DNA of 64,000 bases, taken from the NCBI GenBank assembly GCA_033297075.1, contig MU858120.1, positions 62,001-126,000 on the forward strand. The letters are read 5' to 3'. The notes under the pieces were generated by a model, which did not search any database, had not been told where the DNA came from, and worked only from the letters and a program-made list of their open reading frames with translations. Both the position numbers and the translations under genes were made by a program. This document shows positions 24,715-33,345 of the stretch, one piece after another (positions within the stretch are counted from its first letter, which is position 1; each line of letters begins with the position of its first letter). This stretch comes from Rhypophila decipiens (Eukaryota > Ascomycota > Sordariomycetes > Sordariales > Naviculisporaceae).

Positions 24715-24855
24715 CTCGGCCCTTACTAGTATTTCATCTGATATATAGTTTTAGTAAATCCCACAAAGTCGAAGTGCTCTAATCCTGCTCTTGCTAGAAG
24801 AAATATTTTCCTTGATTGTACAATCACCACTACCGACAGCAACTTCGGCAACAGC
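24715..24855 (+). promoter_or_regulatory. Shared upstream module, copy A
   Basis: This region ends about 35 bp before the ATG of the 154-aa gene. It aligns over its length with the reverse complement of 28558-28698, which precedes the zinc-knuckle gene in the same relative orientation. The two copies share a 24-nt identical block around TTTCATCTGATATATAG, then CAAAGTCGAAGTGCTC, CTTGATTGTACA and TCACCACTACCGACA. The GATATATAG element may act as a TATA box. A CAACAACAACAAC leader follows. Confidence 0.75.
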
Positions 24856-24889
24856 AACAACAACAACAACAAAGGAGGTCCATTTGAAG

Positions 24890-25354
24890 ATGGATTTGGA
24901 CGAGGAGCCCTTGCGCGAGCAGGCGCAATCATTTGATAGCTCAGCATTGCCCGACCATTTGCAGAACTGGTGCTGGCGTGCACTCACAATCCTTGCTGAA
25001 AACCCGCCAAAGGATGGAAGGGTCCAGGTGGTGGTTGAGAAAAACTCCCTCCTGGATGCAAAGGTCTACCTACTGAGCCTGTTCAACCTGTTTTGCAAAA
25101 AAATGTACGAGGACGAAGTCGATCCGGCGGTCATTCACGAGGACCTCATTTACCTCCTCGGTTTTAATGTGGCAATCATGGACGCTGGCAAGACGTCACC
25201 CCCGGAATTGAGGGAGCTGTGCCGCAAATGGAACGAGGCCGCGCAGAATGAGGAACTTGCTTCGAAAAGGAGCCCCATCTATGATGATTATGTGCAGAAA
25301 CGTGGAGGGTTCAAACGAGGCCCGAAAGACGCAGGCACGCAGACAACTTGGTAA
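24890..25354 (+). CDS. Hypothetical 154-aa protein downstream of the shared upstream module
   Basis: The ATG at 24890 opens MDLDEEPLREQAQSFDSSAL; the frame is open further upstream, but that part lies in the shared leader. The protein is mostly helical and acidic, with LQNWCWRALTILAENPP, AKVYLLSLFNLFCKKMYED and HEDLIYLLGFNVAIMDAGKT, and ends in a basic/aromatic tail. There is no signal peptide and no named domain. The stop overlaps a perfect donor (TTG then GTAAGT at 25350), so a spliced longer form is possible. The gene is shorter and better preserved than its island neighbours. Confidence 0.55.
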   Translation: MDLDEEPLREQAQSFDSSALPDHLQNWCWRALTILAENPPKDGRVQVVVEKNSLLDAKVYLLSLFNLFCKKMYEDEVDPAVIHEDLIYLLGFNVAIMDAGKTSPPELRELCRKWNEAAQNEELASKRSPIYDDYVQKRGGFKRGPKDAGTQTTW

Positions 25355-25820
25355 GTAACTCGCCGCGTCCAAGCCCGATAGACTCCGTCTGTCCCGAAGT
25401 CTCAGAGATGGCCTAAGTTTGGATTTGAGCTAATCGAAGCCGGAACTAGAACCAAATTCGGAAACGCCATCGACTTGGGACCCCATAAGGCAATGTTCTA
25501 ACGGGTCTCTGACCTGTCGTTGTGGGATTATTTGGGGGTCAAAATGGCTTGGTAACGGGGTATAATGGGTCGAGAAAAGGGGTGTCAACTTTCATGCAAA
25601 CGCCTATCAAAGACACAGTACAGGCCTACCTCAAAACAATAATACGCCTATCAAAGATACGACATAGACCTCCCTCAAAGCAAGAATATGCCTCTAAATA
25701 CAACTCTATACGCATCATAAACTTCCCTTTTATATGTATTTCTAGTCCTTTATACGTGTCTAAGAGACGTGCTAACTATATGTCTAATATTGTTTGTAAA
25801 AATGCGTATATAGTATAAGA

Positions 25821-26019
25821 GCCTTGTAAGTTAAGGCATCTATTCTTACCAGTAAAGGCATTTACTCCGGTAAGTTAAAGTATATATTCTTGCCAGTTAA
25901 CGCATTTATTCTAGTTTTCCAAGATATATCTTCCAGCTACTTAGGGCATTTGTTCTAGCTACTTAAGGCATCTGTTTCAACCAGTCAAGGCATATACTCA
26001 AACAGGTCAAGGCATTTAT
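25821..26019 (-). repeat. 22-bp tandem array, locus 3 left part
   Basis: About nine degenerate units in inverted orientation (AAGGCATTTATTCTAGCCAG-like). The array is interrupted at 26020 by the TRIM element and resumes after 26344. Confidence 0.75.
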
Positions 26020-26339
26020 TGTTGCAATATAGACTCAGCTAGTCTTGGTGCGATTAACGTTTTACCGGATGACAGGTTATGAGCCCGGGTGGCGCGTTTG
26101 GTAACCGCTACACTCTTCCAAACTGCTATAGAGCTTATAAGCCCAGCGGAAGCGCAAGAGGTAGTGTGTTCGATCCAATCCGCAACCGAAAGAAAAAGAC
26201 CTCCAGAACCGGCCACTAAGACTACAAAGTTGTATTCATACACATAGAACCTATAGAGCTCCAAGACTATTGAGCCCGGGGGAGTGTTGCAATATAGACT
26301 CAGCTAGTCTTGGTGCGATTAACGTTTTACCGGATGACA
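26020..26339. mobile_element. Terminal-repeat retrotransposon in miniature (TRIM), Copia-type primer site
   Basis: Identical 55-bp direct repeats at 26020-26074 and 26285-26339 start TGTTGCAATATAG and end CCGGATGACA, the TG...CA form of an LTR. They are flanked by the 5-bp target duplication TTTAT (26015-26019 and 26340-26344). Directly after the left repeat lies GGTTATGAGCCC, the reverse complement of the initiator tRNA-Met anticodon arm GGGCUCAUAACC; Copia elements are known to prime from a cleaved tRNA-iMet at this site. A purine run (GGGGGAG) directly precedes the right repeat. The 210-bp interior has no coding capacity, so mobilisation must have been in trans. The interior also has weak A-box/B-box resemblance (AGCGGAAGCGC, GTTCGATCC). 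Identical repeats suggest a recent insertion. Confidence 0.88.
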
Positions 26340-26344
26340 TTTAT

Positions 26345-26568
26345 TGCAGCTTGTTAGGGGATGTATTATAGCCAGTCAAGGTGTTTATTCCAGAGTGTAA
26401 GCCATTAATTATAACCAGTGGAGGCATGTGTTCTATTCAGTTCGTGCATCTGGTATAGTCCAGCCAGGGACTTCTTTCTAGCTAGTCAAGGCATCTATCA
26501 TACAAGAATGGTGCCCATGTATTAGAAGATCGGTGCCTGTATATAAGAGTAGTGGTGCCTGTTTATTA
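26345..26568 (-). repeat. 22-bp tandem array, locus 3 right part, with terminal arm
   Basis: The array continues after the TRIM with about seven eroded units to roughly 26505. A segment at 26527-26568 (GGTGCCTGTATATAAGAGTA then GTGGTGCCTG) matches the right arm of the 3.15-3.53 kb element, showing that this array belongs to the same element family. Confidence 0.65.
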
Positions 26569-27209
26569 AGCCCCATATCTTTCACATCGTGTGTCTTGTG
26601 CTCCCATTGATTCCGTTGACTCAGGATGTGTGTTTGTGCCCTTGCTGGCTCACTACTCATTGATGTCTTCGAGTCCACACTCGGGTGTAGGATAGTACAG
26701 CAGGTCATGAGTCTTGAAACGTTCGTCGTCAAATAAATACCGCTCAAATAAACACAGCGCCGTCAACACAATACTGAGCTGAACTCATTTTACGGGTTCG
26801 ACTTGAACCTTCATGTTTTGGGGACGATTATCTGTAGTCACGGCGATCGTTTTGCAAGAATGAGTAGTTGGCTTTGGGCAGCCTCTGGGGAATTACCAGC
26901 ATTAAGCAAAGTCTATTGCCTCTACAAGGGAGATATATTCACGAGAGGAGCAAAACATATCAGAATCACAAGGGAGATATACATCACGAGTATAGCATCA
27001 CACAACATGATCACTAAAGAGCACGAACGATAGAACACGATGTTGTACAAGGTAACAACCATTCTATTATGTATCTACCAGCTACCAGATCTCCCTATTT
27101 AGCTGCTGTCCTCAGGAAATTTCCCCGCGGCCTGTGGAATAGCCTGACCTATTGAGATGGTGATGTACAAGACTCCTCTGTCGTCGCCCAATGTCAGCCC
27201 TTATCCACT
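26569..27209. other. AT-rich spacer in the accessory island
   Basis: No gene-like frame was found, and no further array units were identified with confidence. Confidence 0.4.
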
Positions 27210-28393
27210 TCACTCCATGTCCGGATCTTCAGATTTCACCGCCACGCTGGCTGGTGCGGCATAGTTGGTTGACTCCGGGTATTCGGCTTTCACCGACGTG
27301 CTGGCTGGTGCGGGGACTAGGTTTGCTGTTTGCCAATCGATGACATTACGGACACCACACTTGACGTGTTTCGCATAGATGTCCGGGAGGGGAAGGCAGT
27401 CTCCCTTCGCGTCCAGGTAGGCCGTGTCTGTCGGCAGGTCCTGCAAGCGGTGATACGGTTCGTGCCATTGACTCCAGTGATACTTCCCCTGCAGCGCAGG
27501 ATCGCCAACTTGTGTCACGGCCATGCGCTTGCTGAACCCATGGGTCCATGGCAGCGTACCCTTTTCTGCGTAGTGCCTGTTTGACTCTGATCCGTAATGA
27601 AAGTCGGCCAGTACCGACAAAAAGCAGCAGTCTCCAGACTGGATCCAAGGCTTGTTTGCTCGAGCCTCAATCAGATCCACCAGCTGTTTGATGCCCTGGT
27701 GAGTGAGGCGACCGTCGGAATTAAACCACGACTTGGTTCTGTAACAATCGTCGAATGTGTGTCTGAGGGTGTTGCAGTTAGGACAGCCCGGAATGCCTCC
27801 GTGCTCAGGGTCCGGCTTTGGACAGGTCCTCAGCTTGTGAGTCACGCACTCGCAGTTGGCACAGAAGAATTTTTCATCCACCCGTATCTTCTGTTTCCGC
27901 ACCGACTCCCTCTGCATCTCGTGGTCTTGTTCAGAAATTGGGGTGATGTCAATCTTGAACTTGACGATGTCCTTGTTCTCCTTCGCCAGACGGGAGAGCT
28001 CATACGCCACTGCGAGCATTGATGAAGGCTTTGTGTCGATCGCTGCCGAGTGGTAGCCGCTACCATCGTCTTTGCGTTTTTCGGTGACAAAGTTCATCGC
28101 GTCGATGTCCCCGCACAAGAATATCTTGTCACGGTTCTGAGCGACTTCAATCGGGTCTGCGGTCTCAGATCCGGGACGGCTTCCCGGTTGAGAATGAGGT
28201 CATTGACCGCTTTCTTCGCCTTCCGGGCGACTGACACCGCCAACTCTTCTTGCATCAGGCGCTGTTTCTTTCGCGTCTCATTTTCATGCCACTGGAGCCA
28301 TTGGTCCGCGACGCTGCCTTCAGCAGGACGAGAACGCTTGTTGTTATTGGGCTTTGATGGGAATCTTTCAGGGGGTGAGCGATGGTCGCTCAT
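27210..28393 (-). CDS. Protein with two CCHC zinc knuckles; frame break near its middle
   Basis: From ATG at 28393 the product opens MSDHRSPPERFPSKPNNNKR and has a basic helical segment (ADQWLQWHENETRKKQRL). Near 28165 the sense moves to another frame (ADPIEVAQNRDKIFLCGDID), which runs to 27210. This is either a one-base frameshift or a 44-nt intron with the poor donor GTCAAT. The second part carries two CX2CX4HX4C knuckles, CANCECVTHKLRTC and CPNCNTLRHTFDDC, separated by a 16-residue linker; such knuckles usually bind single-stranded nucleic acid. An aromatic region and a Pro/Ala/Glu tail follow. No protease, RT or integrase motif adjoins, so a retroelement Gag is not supported. A 5' UTR intron seems likely. 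The start lies 165 bp inside the shared upstream module, copy B. Confidence 0.55.
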
Positions 28394-28557
28394 CGTGATC
28401 GTGATTGCCTTGCCTGCGTGTTCTCGATGATTAGCTGATTTCACCCAGAAAACAAGGTGCGCGGGGAATACTTACTTCTTCTGGTTGAGAAAAGAAGGAA
28501 AGATGGACACGATTAATCAGAGGGTCTTGTCGGAATCCACGAATAGACCTATTCTTT

Positions 28558-28698
28558 TGGTATCGCCGATGTTGTTGTCGGTAGTGGTGAATGTACAATC
28601 AAGAAGGAAATTTTTTAAGCAAGTAGGGTGGGAGCACTTCGACTTTGCGGGATTTACTGGAAACTCTATATATCAGATGAAATACTAGTGAGGGCCGA
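28558..28698 (-). promoter_or_regulatory. Shared upstream module, copy B
   Basis: The reverse complement of this segment aligns with 24715-24855 and includes the 24-nt identical block with the GATATATAG element. It lies upstream of the zinc-knuckle gene, in the same direction of reading as copy A lies upstream of its gene. Similarity fades at both coding regions, which are unrelated. Confidence 0.75.
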
Positions 28699-28782
28699 GA
28701 CGGTTCTGTTGATTACCAACCAAGATTGCTCTCCAGGCATGTCGGCGTCGGGATGAAAAGGGACTGGATATGCCTAGCTGCC

Positions 28783-28920
28783 ACTCAAGGCATCTGTTCT
28801 AACAAGTAAAGACATCTAATCCAGCAGGTCAAGGCAATTCTTTCAGCATAGTAAGGGCATCTGTTCTGGCCATCCACGGCATCTATTCTCCAAGAGTTGT
28901 GCTTGTTTATCAGACCCCTT
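28783..28920 (-). repeat. 22-bp tandem array, locus 4, short, with arm remnant
   Basis: Five eroded inverted units (CAAGGCATCTGTTCTAACAA and similar) are followed at about 28897-28918 by GTGCTTGTTTATCAGACCCC, which resembles the arm seen after the 26.5 kb array. It marks the right side of the island. Confidence 0.6.
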
Positions 28921-29635
28921 TCTCGGCCCAGTTGCTTGTTACAGCCCTCGGGAATACTTGGATCGTCCAGACCCCTAGCTCAGACAGCAAGTGGTTTGTG
29001 ATGCAGGAGCTGAGGTTGTGCTCTTGGGATGACACCGTGTTCAAAATTATGTAGGGCAAACTTGTCGGGAACAGAAGGGCTTCCTGGCAGACAGTCGAGA
29101 GACGTTACGACGGAGGTCTGAACCATACAAAGCCACGTAGAACTGTCACTTTATGAAAGGTAAGCTTCTGGTAATGTTGACTGATTATAAGGAGAAGGAT
29201 GTCTCCTGCCTGCCGTGAATATAGACAGGTCTTTTTTGGGAGAAGGGCGTTGGAACCTAGTGTTCCAGTGCCTGGGCAAGAAAGCCGTAACACAGAGAAT
29301 AAAAATCATCAAAGGTGGGAAAGAGCCGTACCGTGATTCCCGAACAGATACTAATGTCAAGGCAAAGAAAAGAAAAAGAGATATCGAGTTGGGCCGTACA
29401 GAGAGGAAGCCCAAGTAGAGATATTAGAAACAGGACTGATACAGCTGCTCGCCATCGACAAATGTAATGAAGCAAGACAACAATAATAATATTCACAGAA
29501 TGAAAAAGGTGTTGATTAAGAGAGGCATCAAGTGTGCCTATTTCCCATAGCCCGATGGTTCGCGTCAGAATCAATAAAAACCAAGAAACCCGCTCCGTCG
29601 AATCCCGCGCCAAATAATCAGACAGAAAAAAAAGA
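28921..29635. other. Intergenic region, probable 3' UTR of the next minus-strand gene
   Basis: No gene was recognised. Confidence 0.35.
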
Positions 29636-30517
29636 CTACCAAGCAGACCCAACGGAGATACACTTGGTCGGACCAACGTGGCCCCGTGGCTCAAAAGCAT
29701 TCTGAAACAGCGTCCGACAAGACCGCTCAAAGGTGCGCACCTTTTTTCTCGCGGACCTAGCTTGGCACAGAGCCCGTCTTAGCAGGTAAGCCTGGACGGA
29801 CTGCTTCATATTCATAAAAGAATCTGGATTGTACACCGGTATCCTGGCCATCTCGGCTTCCGTGATAAGAGACCAGTCGTCTGAAATGTCCTCGTCCTCC
29901 ATGCCGCTAATGGCCCGAAGCCGCTGCGGACCGAGTCTTGGAGTACGAGGCGTGAGGGTGAATTTGGCTACTCGTTTCCGGGGCTGCGACCATTCTGCCG
30001 GAGAAGATATCGACTTTCGCTTTCTGGTATTGTTGGGAGTTGTGTTGTCTCCATTCGAGGCATCCACCATCTCGGTATCCGAATGCTCCTCCACAGTCAT
30101 GAACGAAAAGCTCATAGGGTCGTTTGACTCGGACATGGGTGTGTGTACTGGTGTGATGGCATTCTCGGCCATGGGTGTTGCCGGGAACAACATATCCGCA
30201 GGGTTGATATGTGGGTTTCCGCAAAGTGTTCTGCCGAGGGGCGCGATGGGCTGAGTGTAGGTTATGTCGTCCAGCTCATCGTCGCGTGACCCGTCGTCGT
30301 ACAATCGGGTTCTGAAGGAGCAAGAGTCCGGTCTTTCCCCGTTTGTGGGCGAAACAGCTATTGATGCCATATCGCCGAGCTCGGATGTCCTTTGATGGGA
30401 GTGAGACAGCGCTGCCGTTTTAGAGAGCCCCAGAAGTAAAGGATGCTTGGACTTGTATTGTGGTTTCTGTATCCTATCTGGGTTCGTGCGGTTGCGCATG
30501 CGACTGATGGATACCAT
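29636..30517 (-). CDS. Hypothetical 293-aa disordered protein
   Basis: The ATG at 30517 (MVSISRMRNRTNPDRIQ) is the first true ATG of an uninterrupted frame. I do not recognise a family. The middle is Ser/Thr/Pro/Asp-rich and probably disordered, with a nuclear-localisation-like patch (NTRKRKSISS, QPRKRVAKF). The C-terminal 80 residues look folded and helical (SDDWSLITEAEMARIPVY, QAYLLRRALCQARSARKKV). There is no signal peptide or membrane segment. A nuclear location is suggested only by the basic patch. Confidence 0.55.
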   Translation of the reverse strand: MVSISRMRNRTNPDRIQKPQYKSKHPLLLGLSKTAALSHSHQRTSELGDMASIAVSPTNGERPDSCSFRTRLYDDGSRDDELDDITYTQPIAPLGRTLCGNPHINPADMLFPATPMAENAITPVHTPMSESNDPMSFSFMTVEEHSDTEMVDASNGDNTTPNNTRKRKSISSPAEWSQPRKRVAKFTLTPRTPRLGPQRLRAISGMEDEDISDDWSLITEAEMARIPVYNPDSFMNMKQSVQAYLLRRALCQARSARKKVRTFERSCRTLFQNAFEPRGHVGPTKCISVGSAW

Positions 30518-32109
30518 GATCAACTTGATCAAGAGAGGCGCCGAGATTGTGGATATAAATAATACTGAGGGAGGGGAGCCTCTTGGTCGATAATGGGATT
30601 CGCGATTTCGTGTGCTTTTCAGTTGTCGTTCTGTTCAATGTATCGTCAATATGGATGCGTGTTTGCTCGGTGTTTGTGTGAGAGGCGACGTGGGATCGAT
30701 AAAGGTGAATAGGTAAGGTGGGTAGGGTACAAGCTTTCAGATAACAAAAGCAAGAGCATCGCGGGGAAACGGTGACGCGTTGCGAAAGGTGAGGCTTCCG
30801 CTCGCTTCTTTTCTGGCCCAAAGGTGGGAAGCGCAGAATTGCGAACCAGAGAAAGTTGCCATGTGTTCTTGCAAAGCTACGGACGCCCCTTACATAGGTA
30901 AACCTGCACAGGCAGGTACGTGCTTCCCTCACAAAGCAACAAGTAGAAAGTCTAAATGCAGCAGTTTGTCCTTCCAAGCGCCGGCTAGATTCGGCTGGTA
31001 CCTTCTGGTCGATTTGACTTTTGGTCTTTGACTTTCTGATTTAGCATCTGGCCTGTGAAAGAAGAATTTGAGAGAATGGGTACCTCAAGGTTTGCTTGCA
31101 CATATGTGCTAAACTTGTAATGAAGACCATCTTTGCGGCCATTTTGGACATATCATATAGGATCAGGCAACGTTTATCAGAGTGCTGACGGGGCTCTTTG
31201 CTGGCTCGTTGAGCTGGCGAAAACGGGTTGAACACGTTGGCCGCTCGATGCCCGATCCAGCTAGAACATAAGGCAGGTACGAGTGAAACATCAGCCAATC
31301 CTTGCCTTCTTTGTGCGCCTCATTTTGGTGAAGAGAAAAGGAAGGCATTGGTCTGAAAAACCGGTGTAGTGGTAAGCGTTCATCGGACTCCGCCCGACGT
31401 TCATTGACCGGTGTGTGGGGCCGCAAGTTGGAGGTCTGTGATGCCGAACTGGCAGCCGAGCCCAGCCGGAACTTGGGCACCGGCGTTGCCCCACATCATG
31501 TCCGAACGGCCTGATTCCGTGGTGGGCCACTGACCACGTGCTTGGGGACCCCCGCATGCGGCCAATGCGGGACGCTGCACCAGCAGGGGTTTGCGGCAAG
31601 TCCCAGCATGCACGTCTGAAACACGACTGAGACTGGCCATGGGTTGAGATGTTGCACTCTGAAAAGAATTTGAAAAAACCTCCCGGCAAGGTTTTCCACG
31701 CTTGTCACTTGATTGTTTGGCGGTCTTGAAGGACTCGGTTTCAGACGTTGATTTTTCCTTTATTTCATATCTCAACGTTCACACATGAACTAGGTATTAA
31801 AAAGTGAACTGGTTTTGGAGGGAAAAAATAAAACCCTGGGCCACCAAGACCGCAGCACTGAATTCATCAGCTACATTTCCTGCATATCTCTCGTAAAACC
31901 TATATACCAAAGAATAATAAATATTGTCCCCGTCCTGAGCCCGCGAGGGAGAAAATCCGCCCCCATCCGAAAAGAAAAACGCCGTTTAAGCCTCCCTAGA
32001 AAAGAGTTGAACTCCAGTGATTGAAAGGGTATTATCCAATTGGCCCGACTGGGAGAAATCACCAGTCTGGGCTCTTTGGAGTCGTAATAAAGGTCGTTTT
32101 TCATAAGTC
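30518..32109. other. Intergenic region, nothing recognised
   Basis: Open frames occur on both strands but none has a protein-like composition or splice context. Confidence 0.4.
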
Positions 32110-32397
32110 TTAAAAGTGCGACAGTCTCTCTCCCAGGCTGGAGAAGTGGACGGATGGTCTTGGCTCGAGGATGTTCAGCTCCTTGCACGGCTCCTCGTCG
32201 AGGTCCATCATGGACTTTTGGTGGAAGACAATACTGTTGATGGTGCTCACGGGGGAGCTGGCTTGGGAATGGAAGGAACCCCTGTTGGAGCTCGCCCTGG
32301 ACGAGGTCGACGATGCCGACGATGACCTCCGGAACGAGGTGCGAAGGCTGTGCCGCGAGAAGCGGGCAGTGATGGACTGGAAGCGTGGGGACTGCAT
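32110..32397 (-). CDS. Small Ser-rich protein, 95 aa
   Basis: A compact single-exon frame beginning MQSPRFQSITARFSRHSLRT. Its Ser/Arg-rich N-terminal half is probably disordered; the second half ends in an acidic and hydrophobic segment (MMDLDEEPCKELNILEPRP). The overlapping longer minus-strand frame (31871-32563) is less protein-like. Its function is unknown. Confidence 0.5.
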   Translation of the reverse strand: MQSPRFQSITARFSRHSLRTSFRRSSSASSTSSRASSNRGSFHSQASSPVSTINSIVFHQKSMMDLDEEPCKELNILEPRPSVHFSSLGERLSHF

Positions 32398-33049
32398 TTT
32401 GACGAGAGATGTGTTGAGATGTTGCGGTTGGGGTATAAAGCGAGTGGGTGTTTGAGTGAGCGTGTTGCTGAATGGCCAGGCGTAAAAATGGTAAAAATCG
32501 TTGTAAAAGGAGGCTCAGCCTGGAAAAGTAAAGACGGTAGTCAAGTGTCGAAGCGAAGGACAAAGTTGAAGGTCTAGGGCCTTGTAAAGAACGGAATAAA
32601 AGATTGGACTGAAAGGTGGTTGATCAGTTCATGGGAATTAGAGAAGAGAACAAGCAACAGCTGCGGCAGGCCGACTTTTGGGTCTTTGTTTATATCAACG
32701 CACCACGGCGGAGCTAGGGCTGAAGTGACAAGAGAATATTGATGGCAAGAGAAGGGGGCATTCCCGAGCTTATAACTATCGAAAAAGGGTGATGAACATT
32801 GGAAACACGGGACAAAGGGAACGAGCTTGCAAGGGCAGGTTGGGACGAATCCCTCCTCCCTGTTCCCTCTCCCACATCAGTCATCATGCGAATTGACTAC
32901 ATACACTAGGGAGGAGAGGGGCCCAAGGGGTATGTTTTGTGATGCAAATATGCGATCGCCGTCAAAGCCACCCACTTCGCTGCACATCATGCTGTGATGG
33001 ACTTGGGGGCCTCCTTGCTCGTCGGGCATGTCGGCCAGGGTGGCTTAAA

Positions 33050-33345
33050 CACTTTGACCGTGACTACAACCCAACCCTGGAAAGTTCGTTAGTCTGTTAC
33101 TTCCAAGCCGGGGTCCCTGTCAAATTTTCCAACTTCACAGCAAATCAGCCAAATTTTCTTCAGTAAAACAGAGTCTGTAGTAATCTACTTTAGGTAAGCT
33201 ATTAACCGGATTTTTTTCTGATTTTTAAAGTCGTTATTAGCTGTGTTTCGGGAGTATTTTAAAGTCGAGACCGGGGCCCCTGTCACCAAGAATCGAACTA
33301 ACAAACTTTCAAGTCTTGCATTGTAGACCTGGGCATCAAACGAGC
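33050..33345. repeat. Inverted pair of diverged similar segments
   Basis: Segment 33050-33150 and the reverse complement of 33240-33345 resemble each other (for example GGAAAGTTCGTTAGT against TGAAAGTTTGTTAGT, then GGGGTCCCTGTC against GGGGCCCCGGTC). Their translations also correspond, YNPTLESSLVCYFQAGVPV and YNARLESLLVRFLVTGAPV. They may be remnants of one old transposon-type sequence in opposite orientations. The origin is not established. Confidence 0.45.

Noticed and set aside
26080..26190. A true tRNA gene inside the TRIM
   Set aside because: A D-arm-like and a possible anticodon stem can be drawn, but no acceptor or T stem pairs, so no intact tRNA is supported.
31871..32563. 230-codon minus-strand frame
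   Set aside because: Less protein-like than the overlapping 95-aa frame at 32110-32397, and composed largely of shifted Ser/Gln-rich sequence.
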